A DNA stretch of 64,000 nt from Apostichopus japonicus. Lineage: Eukaryota; Echinodermata; Holothuroidea; Aspidochirotida; Stichopodidae. The notes beneath the pieces are model-generated. The model made no database searches. It was not told the origin of the DNA and worked only from the letters and a program-made list of their open reading frames with translations. Made by a program: the position numbers and the translations under genes. Positions 10,932 through 22,889 of the stretch are shown here, one piece after another. How positions within the stretch are numbered: position 1 is the stretch's first letter; every line of letters begins with the position of its first letter. Location: the NCBI RefSeq assembly GCF_037975245.1, contig NC_092579.1, forward strand, positions 29,597,666-29,661,665, read 5' to 3'.

Positions 10932-11108
10932 TTTTTCTCCAATTTCTGTTAAATCACCTCCAGATAACATTTCCAGATCTATCTGTAGAGGACAGGCTTG
11001 AAGGAGCTTCTCGTATTTGGTGGAGTTGCGATCTTTACCAAACAAAACGTTTCCTCTCACGGTATCATTTTGGATCCAAGCTTGTTGAGCAATATAGGCC
11101 ACAGATCT
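10932..11108 (-). pseudogene. ABCC transporter NBD1 exon, nearly full but damaged donor
   Basis: Encodes RSVAYIAQQAWIQNDTVRGN, then a Q-loop-side segment through LSGGDLTEIGEK. This is the stretch between Walker A and the ABC signature in the first nucleotide-binding domain of MRP-type transporters. The acceptor is tttcatcag. Where the donor is expected after GEK the sequence is TTAAGT; the related copy at 12312 has GTAAGA there. Loss of the donor and absence of Walker A and signature exons nearby suggest an orphan exon. It lies 3' of the terminal ABCC exons at 20.7-22.3 kb on the same strand, so it is not part of that gene's normal exon order. Confidence 0.6.
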
Positions 11109-12311
11109 CTGATGAAAGGAGAGGAATACATAACAAGTAAGTCACTTTTCTTCAAAGTTACAGCAAAAGTAAAAAAGTCAAACCCTGTTAACAACCAAAC
11201 TGTCAGCCGTGAGACAAAAGATGTGTACCCTTCTAGAGGGGCATTTTGTGAAAGAAATGGAATTATATGGTCAGATCAACGTTATTGGACACTGGCTTGA
11301 ACAACTCTCAAAAAAGACCTCACTAAATACCAACTCGTTCCATCAAACTAGGTACAATGTCTTATTAATTTACCACAAACCAGACCACACTAATTGACAA
11401 CTCTTTCCAACAAACTAAGGCAACAATCATCAATTTAAGACAACCAAAATACTAATTACAAATTCATTCCAACAAACTAAGGCAACGGTCTCATTAATTT
11501 AGCACAAAACAGACCACACTAATTAGCAACTCATATCAATAAACTAAGGCAGAACTTATCAATTTAATACAAACACACCACCAATTACCGACTGGTTCCA
11601 ATTACCGACTGGCTCCAATAGGCTAAGGCTGAGGTCTTATACATTTAGCACAAAAACAGGCAACACCAAATACCGACTGGTTCAAACAGGCTAAGGCACA
11701 ATGTCTCCTACATTTGGCACAAAACAAACAACACTAATTAAAAACTAAAACCAATAAACTAAGGCACCATGTCTCAATAATTTAGCACAAAAACAGACTA
11801 CATTAATTAGAATCTCATGCCACTAAACTAAGACACCAATTAGCTTCATTTTGATGTTGTCATGGTTGCTTGGAATGAATGGAATGTGTAACTCTGTTCA
11901 AACCATATCATGGAACTTATTCAGCCTTTCTGTAAGAATAGTAGTTTAGCACAAAAAAAATCACATCAAATACCCACTGGTTCCAACACGCAAAGGCACC
12001 GTGTCTTGTACATTTAGCACAAAAACAAGAACACACCAAATACCAACTGGTTCCAACAGGCTAAGGCACTGTGTCTCATTAATTTAGCACAAAAACAGAC
12101 CACACCAATTACCGACTGGTTCCAACAGGCTAAGGCACTGTGTCTCGTACATTTAGCAAAAAACAGACCACACCAAATACCGACTGGTTCCAACAGGCTA
12201 AGGCACCGTGTCTCTTACATTTAGCACTGATCTTGACAACAATCAACTGTTGAGAGGACAAGACTGATGTTAATGATTCTGGATCACAATGATGTTTACC
12301 TTGAATCTTAC

Positions 12312-12417
12312 TTTTTATCCAATTTCTGTTAAATCACCTCCAGATAGCACTTCCAGATCTCTCTGTAGAGGACAGGCTTGAAGGATCTTCTCGTATTTGG
12401 TGGAGTTTATGATCTTT
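12312..12417 (-). pseudogene. ABCC NBD1 exon, fragment 2 (donor side)
   Basis: Encodes NSTKYEKILQACPLQRDLEV and LSGGDLTEIG, nearly the same as the copy at 10932-11108, then a TAA in place of the next glutamate codon. The donor GTAAGA is intact. Similarity ends abruptly near 12417, so the acceptor half of the exon is missing. Each copy carries a different break. Confidence 0.55.
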
Positions 12418-12506
12418 CAACCACTTGTTCTAAACCTGATCCAGCTTCATTACAGACGTCCAAGACTCACAATTTTCCTTCCATTTTCTTCACCTTCTTC
12501 TTTCAC

Positions 12507-14095
12507 CTGAGACAGTATTGTAAAAGATAAGAAGATGTCATATATTGGAAAGCAGATACTGTAGACATTGCAACTAGACTCAATTTTATACACTCCCTCC
12601 CTTCCTCCCCTCCCTCCCCCTGACTACCTAAACAACCCTGACTGCTGCCTCATTGATATAACTATGTATAAACAAATGTATATCATTGTGGTTTAATGGC
12701 AGAAAGAAACAAAACGAATACCAGAGCTTAAATATTTCTGTGTTACTATAGTTAATTGTGCATACCCAAACGAAAGCATTACAGAATCTTCAATGTCTCA
12801 GACCTCCAGCAGGATGTTAGTCACAGTTCATGGAGTCTTCTTGTGAATCAGTGTGGCCAATGCAATGCTGTAAAGACGAATACAAAAGCAATATGTATAG
12901 ATATATACCTATGGTGTGAAATAAATTTTAGTATTTTTTGTTTAGTAGTTTTACATAAGATCATCTTCCAGTTTGCGTATGCAGATACCTTTCCGATGAA
13001 TGTTTACAAACATGAATAAACTGTACCTCTTTTTGTTACTAAGTGCCTGTTTATTTTTAATACTTGCAATATGACTCATTAATGAACCTTACTAGACATT
13101 GCTATCAAACATTTCTTTTCTCAAAACTTCCTTTGATGTACATTGTTCACTATAATGGTCAAGCCAATAGTAAGGAATGAATTCAACACAATTTTGAGAA
13201 CATTTCATCAGCCAAACAATTTTGAGTGTACACTTAGCAAAGATGAAAACTGGCTTTTCAGCCTTACACAAGTACCAACAACATATTGGTATATTCATGG
13301 TACTGTAAACCCTCATGTGCTTCCATGACTTCTAGCACAGGTCTGTGTAATAATATTCTATATCAACAAGGACAGAGATACTATATATTGTACTTATCTC
13401 TCAATACTCTTAATGTGTGTTTACCATGAGTCATGTTCCTCACAACTTTCAATCAATGTTTTCAAATTAAAAACCAAATTAAGGACAATTACTTAACAAT
13501 GAGAGGTCGACTTAGCAAAGTTTAAATTCGGTTTAATAATAAGCGAAGTTTCAGTGAAACAGTTCTGCCGACCATAAAATCATACCTTAGGCATCAAAAG
13601 AAGTCTATGATCTGATAAAGATATGCGGAGAGTTGGATCAATACTGTTAAGCCTAGCTTCAGGTCAAAATTATGCTACTTTATCAAATTAATACATGTAT
13701 ATCAAGTTAGTTGCCTACGCTAGGTATTAATATGAGCTTGCATGGAGAGTTTTCTCCATATTTGAGCCATCACCAACATCACTTAGAGCTAAAAAGTTGG
13801 TTTCCTCCCCTAAAATTTCAGGGAGGAAACTAAGGTTTTTATTCTTGGAAGTTGGAGAGGAAACCGATGCTTTTCCTGTCCGGAACTAACAGGAGACGGC
13901 CTTGCCTATCTGACATGATAGAAATAGAAAAAATAGCAAAGAGAGATACCTTTCATCCAAAGCTAGTTTTTCTGGCTTCGAGTTAGTTTCTTGTTACTGT
14001 GCCATAAGTGCTAGCCTAGGCCTAGATGGCATAGGCTATGGTAGGCTACTCTGGTAGGAATTTAAAGTCAATTAAGTTAGGCCTAACTGTAGGAT
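12507..14095. other. No gene recognised
   Basis: AT-rich spacer. No convincing exon, tRNA or transposon end was found; taggcctag-type tracts begin near 14010. Confidence 0.35.
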
Positions 14096-15363
14096 GGTGA
14101 CTTCGAAGTTCGGCCACTTAAGACTTAAAACACCCCAAAACTAAATCTTCTGGTATAAATCATTTGAAAATATACTTCATATGGTGGGAGAATTTTGTTA
14201 TAGTACGATACGGGTACCGTTGTTTTCCGCACACGTTACTTTCCGCTGAAACAAAACGGTGTTTTCCGCAAACAAATTTGTCAGCGGAAAACAACGTTTT
14301 TTTTCAGCGGAAAGTACCGTTTCTTTTTGGGAGGAACAGAATGACTTACTGAAATTATTAGGCACATGGAAGGATTTAGGAAGATGGATAAGATAGGATT
14401 TGACTGTAACAGGATAAAATGTAGCTTCGAGACTAGATTTAGGATAGCTAAGGTTGTACTTGTAGCTTAGGCTGTACTGTAAGCACTAGCTTAGGCTGTA
14501 AGCACAAGTTTAATTTTAGTTAAACAGCGCCACCCTTTTGGGTTGTAGTTTTCGACATGCCTTACTTATACAGCCATTTTATTTCCAGCGAAAATCAAAG
14601 ATACCGCCTTTTACACCTTTTTTTTAAACCATCATTACGCGGGCCGAATTTTTAATACTTAATTAGATACTCAATCCTTCATAACGCGGGCGTCCCTTTG
14701 CCCTAGTATTATATGCTTCTTTAATAATTCGTAATTACAAACACCCCAAGCCTCCTCTAAATTATACGCAGCTTAACTTTTCTGACATGAACTCAGTCTA
14801 ACCATCCTTGATCGACGTTCTTTGATACATTCTCATGTTATTTTAATCATCCTGCCTGAATTTGGTATCTCAAAATTGCGGAAAAATATAGTGTACAGGT
14901 AAGTGAAAAAAATAGGTGTTTTCCGCAGAAGAATTTTTTCAGCGGAAAGTATTCAGCGGAAAGTAACGTATGCGGAAAACAACTGAAACCTACGATACAC
15001 GGCCAAACTTTCTTTCCTGCAAACTGTTTTCACGTTGTTTTCCAAGAAGATTCTTTGTGATTGTGGAACTGGTATTTCTTGCTAGAGTATTGCGAAGTTC
15101 GGACGTGCAACCCACAGTGTGGCGCTGGTGATAAAATTGGTGGCGCAGTTGCTCTTTCAGTAATTATAACAGACTTCATAGATCTTCGTCATTTTATTGA
15201 CAAATATGTAAGTAATTTCTTGCACACGGGTCATTTTGGAGAGAAAATAACTGTAGCTTCGTACTTTTTGGTGAAATTTGGCTCTTCCTGTAGTTTTTCA
15301 TAGTGAAATCGTGTATTTCTTAGGGGTGGCCGATCTTCGCAGTATGCCGAACTTCGCAATACT
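14096..15363. mobile_element. TTCGAAGTTCGG-ended element, probably split by a younger insertion
   Basis: Near 14098 the left part (gacttcgaagttcggccacttaag) resembles the left end of a relative at 39250. At 15088-15363 two inverted ends TATTGCGAAGTTCGG and CCGAACTTCGCAATA face each other, and the inner sequence (ttgacaaatatg, ggagagaaaataactgtagcttcgta) matches 39310-39480. TA at both outer edges would fit a Tc1/mariner-type target, but this is weak. The 14212-14990 element lies between the two parts. Confidence 0.4.
14212..14990. mobile_element. 779-bp TIR element with 8-bp target duplication TACGATAC
   Basis: TACGATAC occurs at 14204-14211 and 14991-14998. The ends are inverted: GGGTACCGTTGTTTTCCGCA at the left and the complement of GGTTTCAGTTGTTTTCCGCA at the right. 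Each end contains several short blocks GTTTTCCGC and AGCGGAAAG in both orientations, so the ends can fold on themselves. No transposase is encoded. An 8-bp duplication occurs in hAT, P and Merlin elements; the GG end is unlike typical hAT. Confidence 0.7.
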
Positions 15364-16009
15364 GACTATACTAGCCTTAACCAGAACGTAATTATGTCCA
15401 ACCAGCTAGGTCTAGTATTCTGTAGGCAAATATAAAGTGACTTATTTTACTTACATAAATAGTCTAGTGAATATCATATTAGGCCTAGGCCAATACTGTA
15501 GCATAATAGCATTCCAACTTACTATAGACGCCAGTGCCTACGTGAGCTAGCCTACCGTTAGGCCTAAGCGAACCTATTATATGATAGGCTAGCCTAATTT
15601 ATCACGCTCGCTGACTCAAACAATGTGAAGTACTAACTTGCTCCACAAAACTAAGAACAACCTTCGAGCTGGTGAATATATCTGCCATCCACATTCTTTG
15701 GCAGTTACTCCCCATACAGAATAGGCTACAAATTACAATTACGTATGAATTATTAGCCTACGGCTGTCAGGAAGCGAACTGCACTGCTCGTGCAACCTTT
15801 CGTGAGCTTTTATATACAGATCATAATTCGCGCTCCTTAGCCTAACCTTTGACCACGACCGTGTGCGACTGACCGAAGATAAACTAACAATAACATGCTA
15901 GATGCATATCCATTAAAATCATTACATTTACAAGGAAACAATTCAAATGGTCTCATAATATAGGCCTAACGTCATTAAACATGTTGGTCAAGATAATTTA
16001 TTGATTTCG
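15364..16009. other. No gene recognised
   Basis: Contains several taggccta-type short palindromic tracts (about 15480-15600). No exon or element end was identified. Confidence 0.35.
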
Positions 16010-17205
16010 CTGAGAATCTCGTCACAAAAATTGATGATCTATGTCCCTCATTAATCTAAAGCATGGACGAACTCTCAACATTAAGCATATTCCAAAGTTT
16101 TTGCTACAGAACCTACTACACACAAATTATGTAAATGTCATTGAACGGCATCCGTAGTGACATCGTTTTTTGGTCCACATTTGAGTTTCCATCATATCTT
16201 TAATCTGCTTTTCATACATATCTTTTAATGTGATTGTTATAATGACTACATCTTATGACTTTTGAGTCGTTTTTCTGTATCCAGTGGAATTGTCTCGCTG
16301 AGATATAAAAGGATGAATTTTCCGTACGTTTTCACGGTAGGCCCCTCTGTTCAAGGTCAATGCACGACTATAACATTAGGTCCACTAAGTGCAGATATTG
16401 GTCTCCATTTGCCACTATTGCAGTAAACCCAACCGAGCAACGTATCTACGGTGTCTCTTAAAATACATCATTATTAACAAAGTCGAAAAGAATATTTAGT
16501 CTCTTTGGTGACATTTTAAAAATATTTCTGATTACATTACGTACAGATTCGCCCTCTCTCCTTTTTCTATGAGAAAGGTACATATGGGAAACATGACAAT
16601 GACAGTGATAAAATCATTTTCAAGATTACTAGAGATCAATTCGCAAAATTTGTTTCAAAAAATGGTTGAAAAGTGACTTGAATTCCTCCTCATTCATTCA
16701 TATTATTTGAGCACGTTGAACGCTTGCGATAATTTGTCATTACGAATCATTGCAGACCTTCACCCAAACCGTTAAAAAATACCGCACTCACCCCTTATCT
16801 TCCTACACTGCGCTCCCAACAGTGGCGGAGCGTCCATACAGTCAGGGGCGGATGCCCCCACCCCCACCCCCTGACTGACTCAAATGGACTGCTGGCGCCC
16901 TTTTCAGCTATTTACCACTTTTAACTTATTCGCGAGTATTGACATTTTTATTGCGCTCTTATCTACCTATTGACATTTGTCACATTTTGTTGCCGATGAC
17001 ACCTATTTATTCTTCGTTTTTCTGCAAATTAGCAAGGCCCGGAAAGGGTCATTTCCGGCGATCTAGGGAGTTTCTTGACTCAAAAAATTTCCGTACGCTC
17101 CGTGCCAACCATGTGGTGGCGCTCCCCTTAGATAAAGTCGAAAGCGCCCATACAGATCATTCCGCGAGTCGCCCACTCTGACCAATACCCCTAGCTCCGC
17201 CACTG
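16010..17205 (+). repeat. 1.2-kb direct duplication, copy 1
   Basis: Nearly identical to 18120-19315 in the same orientation; matching sites are 2116 bases apart (cacaaattat at 16121 and 18237). The copy ends in the hAT MITE at 16820-17205. The left part (16020-16410) belongs to an older repeat family also found at 54.4 and 55.7 kb. Confidence 0.85.
16820..17205. mobile_element. hAT-type MITE, copy 1
   Basis: 386 bp with inverted ends CAGTGGCGGAGC and GCTCCGCCACTG. The 8-bp direct repeat GCTCCCAA flanks it (16812-16819 and 17206-17213). CAG ends with an 8-bp duplication are typical of hAT elements. No coding capacity. Two relatives lie at 18936 and 52660. Confidence 0.85.
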
Positions 17206-17213
17206 GCTCCCAA

Positions 17214-18119
17214 TCATTCTTCCCCGTCAATCCGTCTAGTATCCCCCCATCCCCTTACCAACCGCACCTCGTTTGTTAAAGGAATATCTAATGATTAGAG
17301 ACACTTAAGCTTATTCTAATGTTAAATCAGCAAAGAGCAAGCAATAATTATTTTATCACTAAGATTTTTTTTTTTAAATTTCTTAGTAACACCGTCATTT
17401 AACTTCGCACTCAATCCTACACTCCCAATTGATACCCTTCCATCCCAATGTAGGAAACTTCATCGTTACACGCAGCACACAACGACCTTTGTTCTACTTA
17501 ATTGATCCTTACTGAGTCTCTCAACTTAAAAGCATGTTTTTTCCGAAAAGATTAATGAAAGTTACACAAGCATCTCTTTGTTAAAGCATTGTATAATCGG
17601 CTTAGTCTTCCGATAAGCGCAACTTAGGGTTGAAAGAAATCAGTGAGAGCAGGCAGTAATGATATTAATTCTTACATATATATATTTTCAAATGTCTTAT
17701 TGAACGAATTATCATCAGCCCCCTGGTTACATCGTCATTTATCCCTCCTCATCCTGCCCTACCCTTCTTCACCTCACACACTCCGCTCCTAGGGTTAAAA
17801 GAAATCAGCGAGAGCAGGCAGTAATGATATTTACTTACATTAATGAATTTTTCCAAATCTCATTTAGGACGAATAATTAGGTCCCCCTGGTAACATTATA
17901 TACTCCCCCCCATCTCCCCTACCCTTCCTCACACTCACAACTTCTCTTAAACATAATATATGAGATATCCTCGTAAAGTGTGATGATCTAGGTCCCTCGT
18001 TAATCTAATGCATGGGAGGAACTCGAAACTTTTTTCTTTACCCGCTTCTTTCAAGCTTTCTCCAAGAAAAGAGTTACAGTACCTATTACCCAGATGTTAT
18101 GTAAATAATTAAAAACAGC
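17214..18119. repeat. Spacer with older repeat copies
   Basis: 17390-17560 resembles the family at 54.4 kb (ttacacgcagcacacaacg compared with gtgacacgcagcatgcgag). A local direct repeat sharing aaatcag-gagagcaggcagtaatgatatt begins at about 17628 and 17791. No gene. Confidence 0.4.
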
Positions 18120-19315
18120 CTCCCTCCTCATAAAACGTGTTGATCTATGTCCCTCATTAGTCTGAAGCATGGATGAACTCTCAACTTTAAGCATATTCCA
18201 AAGTTTTTCCACGAAAGAGCTACAGAACCTACTACACACAAATTATGTAAATGTCATTGAACGGCATCCGTAGGGACATCGTTTTTTGGTCCACATTTGA
18301 GTTTCCATCATATCTTTAATCTGCTTTTCATACATATCTTTTAATGTGATTGTTATAATGACTACATCTTATGACTTTTGAGTCGTTTTTCTGTATCCAG
18401 TGGAATTGTCTCGCTGAGATATAAAAGGATGAATTTTCCGTACGTTTTCACGGTAGGCCCCTCTGTTCAAGGTCAATGCACGACTATAACATTAGGTCCA
18501 CTAAGTGCAGATATTGGTCTCCATTTGCCACTATTGCAGTAAACCCAACCGAGCAACGTATCTACGGTGTCTCTTAAAATACATCATTATTAACAAAGTC
18601 GAAAAGAATATTTAGTCTCTTTGGTGACATTTTAAAAATATTTCTGATTACATTACGTACAGATTCGCCCTCCCTCCTTTTTCTATGAGAAAGGTACATA
18701 TGGGAAACATGACAATGACCGTGATAAAATCATTTTCAAGATTACTAGAGATCAATTCGCAAAATTTGTTTCAAAAAATGGTTGAAAAGTGACATGAATT
18801 CCTCCTCATTCATTCATATTATTTGAGCACGTTGAACGCTTGCGATAATTTGTCATTACGAATCATTGCAGACCTTCACCCAAACCGTTAAAAAATACCG
18901 CACTCACCCCTTATCTTCCTACACTGCGCTCCCAACAGTGGCGGAGCGTCCATACAGTCAGGGGCGGATGCCCCCACCCCCACCCCCCTGACTGACTCAA
19001 ATGGACTGCTGGCGCCCTTTTCAGCTATTTACCACTTTTAACTTATTCGCGAGTATTGACATTTTTATTGCGCTCTTATCTACCTATTGACATTTGTCAC
19101 ATTTTGTTGGCGATGAAACCTATTTATTCTTCGTTTTTCTGCAAATTAGCAAGGCCCGGAAAGGGTCATTTCCGGCGATCTAGGGAGTAACTTTACTCCA
19201 AAAAATGTCCGTACCATCCGCGCTACCATGTGGTGGCGCTCCGCTTAGATAAAGTCGAAAGCGCCCATACAGACCATTCTCGCCCACTCTGACCAATACC
19301 CCTGCTCCGACATTG
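18120..19315 (+). repeat. 1.2-kb direct duplication, copy 2
   Basis: Second copy of 16010-17205. It keeps the left target duplication of the MITE (GCTCCCAA, 18928-18935) but not the right one: the duplicated block stops at the MITE's right end (gctccgacattg), so the breakpoint falls at or inside the MITE terminus. Confidence 0.85.
18936..19315. mobile_element. hAT-type MITE, copy 2
   Basis: Same element as 16820-17205, carried by the segmental duplication rather than inserted separately. The right inverted end is damaged (GCTCCGACATTG). Confidence 0.75.
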
Positions 19316-20676
19316 GTTTTTAACGAGTAGTACCTAACAGAAACAGAAAACGTCACTTGCAAGCAACAGAAAGTTAACTTTTTCAGATGGCCGCTTGCGG
19401 TTTGGGGCGAGTCTTCAATGCCTTTAAGGACCAATAAAGCACTACCCGAGTGGGTTGGTTTGGCATTAGGCCTAGGCCGGACAGTGAGGCAAATTCAGTA
19501 GGCCTACTGTCATGATCAACTCGGGGGGGGGGGGGGACAGGATGTCGGTCCGGCGTATTCAGGGTATAGAAATTCTAAAGATAATAGTTGACACTTTAAG
19601 TGGGGGCCGGAAAAACATTTTGGGTCCCCCTCCCCCATGGCACACCCTGACCTTCAAAGGTTTAAATTTACAACATATTAGTATCGCAACTTACATCACA
19701 TTTTGGTTATTGAATTTAGATATTTCTAGATAAAATGTCTAAATTTGATATAAAATGTTGAATTGGAAGCCACCCCGAGGTGTAAGTTGTAATCCGTAAG
19801 CCTGTGCGGGCTTCTCCCACATTTGTGTTCATTTAAGCTTCGTAAAAATAACTGCTGATTAATATTATTATTACAAGGGGTGTGTAACCCCATTCTTATC
19901 TTTGGAGGGGGAGGTTGGGGTGGGGGATATCTGCACTTGTTGGATGTGTAGTGCAATTGGACACCAAGATTAAGAAACAGAAAACCACATTTACATAATG
20001 TTACAGCTCTGATATAAATCTTAGCTTTATAAGAAACTCAAAGGACAGCCATTTATTTTGCCGCTCCATTCCGTGAAAGGAATCCTTTTTATTTATCAAC
20101 AGCATGCATACATACACACCATAATTGAATGATAAAACAGTAACATAAAAGATAAAAGTACTAAAACTGAAAACATGATAAGAAAATGACATCCCTTGAT
20201 GAAAGTACGGTGAACTGGAGCCTCTGGAGAGAGATGTATACTAATACAAACCTCTTAATTAGGTTGTGATTTTGTGTGCAATCACATCTATAACAATGAA
20301 TATTGTGAGTAATCATTAAAAAGTACTCATTTGTTAACAGTTAGAAAATAGCAAATAGAACAATTAGCTACATAGGAACGCACTTCCTTTATAAAATATC
20401 GCCCCAAGTGTCTTGCAGCATATATTAAGTAACTTACATTAACTATCTAAGTGACAAACAAAAAGTAAACAACTCTAAGGTAAAGGCCACCATTTGAATG
20501 CTGTAATATCTAACCATACAGAAACAGTTTAAGGATAGTACTGTTCCAGTCTTTGATACACTGTGTATGAAACCGGTGGGGATTATAAAGGTAGGTTTTA
20601 CATGCTTCACCATGATATAAGAAATATAAGGGTAATAAAAGGGATATCATACCATCAAAGAATATATAACATTAAC
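19316..20676. other. No gene recognised
   Basis: Contains taggcctag tracts near 19466-19505, a G homopolymer at 19524-19535 and otherwise AT-rich DNA. It probably holds the 3' UTR of the ABCC gene that ends at 20677 on the minus strand. Confidence 0.35.
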
Positions 20677-22349
<1,673 letters not shown>

Positions 22350-22889
22350 TCATACATATGAAGATTAAATCTCATATCCAAAGGAAAATAAGAAAAAATT
22401 TCAACATGCAATCATATTTGAAAAACAAAATACCCTTTGAAATGTTTGTTTCCTTCTTTCATTACAAAATACAAGGTTCACAAAGCCCATTCATTCTTCA
22501 TCCATTCAACAAGGTTGTTTTATTCATGCTACGCTACATTACATTACTAAACAAACCACATTCCATACAGATCGGCCTCTGTTGACCAGATACTGTTACT
22601 GAAATATTCCCCATTTTATTTCTTTTGTCAAACCTGTGAAAATCAAAAAAGACATATATGATAATTACGTATATTTTGATTTTGTTTTCGATACTACTAA
22701 AATTGCACTTACTAAGGTACTCCTACAACTAAGTTTTAAGAAGAAGGTCTGAATCCAAAGCCAATAGAATAAAAAAAAAAGGAAAAAAAGAGCTATCCTT
22801 CAAATATGGTAACAAAATGAAGCATGCCAGTGAAGTGTACATAACACGATGTGTTTATATGAGAGCATATACACACCTTACAGGCAGTT

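Larger units (their letters stand above)
10160..12240. repeat. ~69-bp minisatellite array
   Basis: A unit of roughly 69 bases (ctaaggcac...gtctc..., then atttagcacaaaaacagacc, then ctggttccaacagg) is repeated many times, most regular at 12060, 12130 and 12198. Units vary and some are shortened. The array surrounds three copies of part of an ABCC exon and seems to have spread with them. A second shared segment, tcttgacaacaatcaactgt, occurs at about 10432, 10849 and 12231. Confidence 0.75.

Noticed and set aside
10240-12240. CRISPR-like array
   Set aside because: Repeats run head to tail without unique spacers and vary gradually, as in a eukaryotic minisatellite.
12471-12506. A 36-base exon (VKEEGEENGRKI) with ctgtctcag acceptor and GTGAGT donor
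   Set aside because: Borders are good, but it is very short, low in complexity, lies beside repeat-driven exon fragments and fits no ABCC position in order; too weak to list as a gene part.
12770-12870. Minus-strand frame YSIALATLIHKKTP
   Set aside because: In-frame stops interrupt it and no family fits; probably chance or a very old relic.
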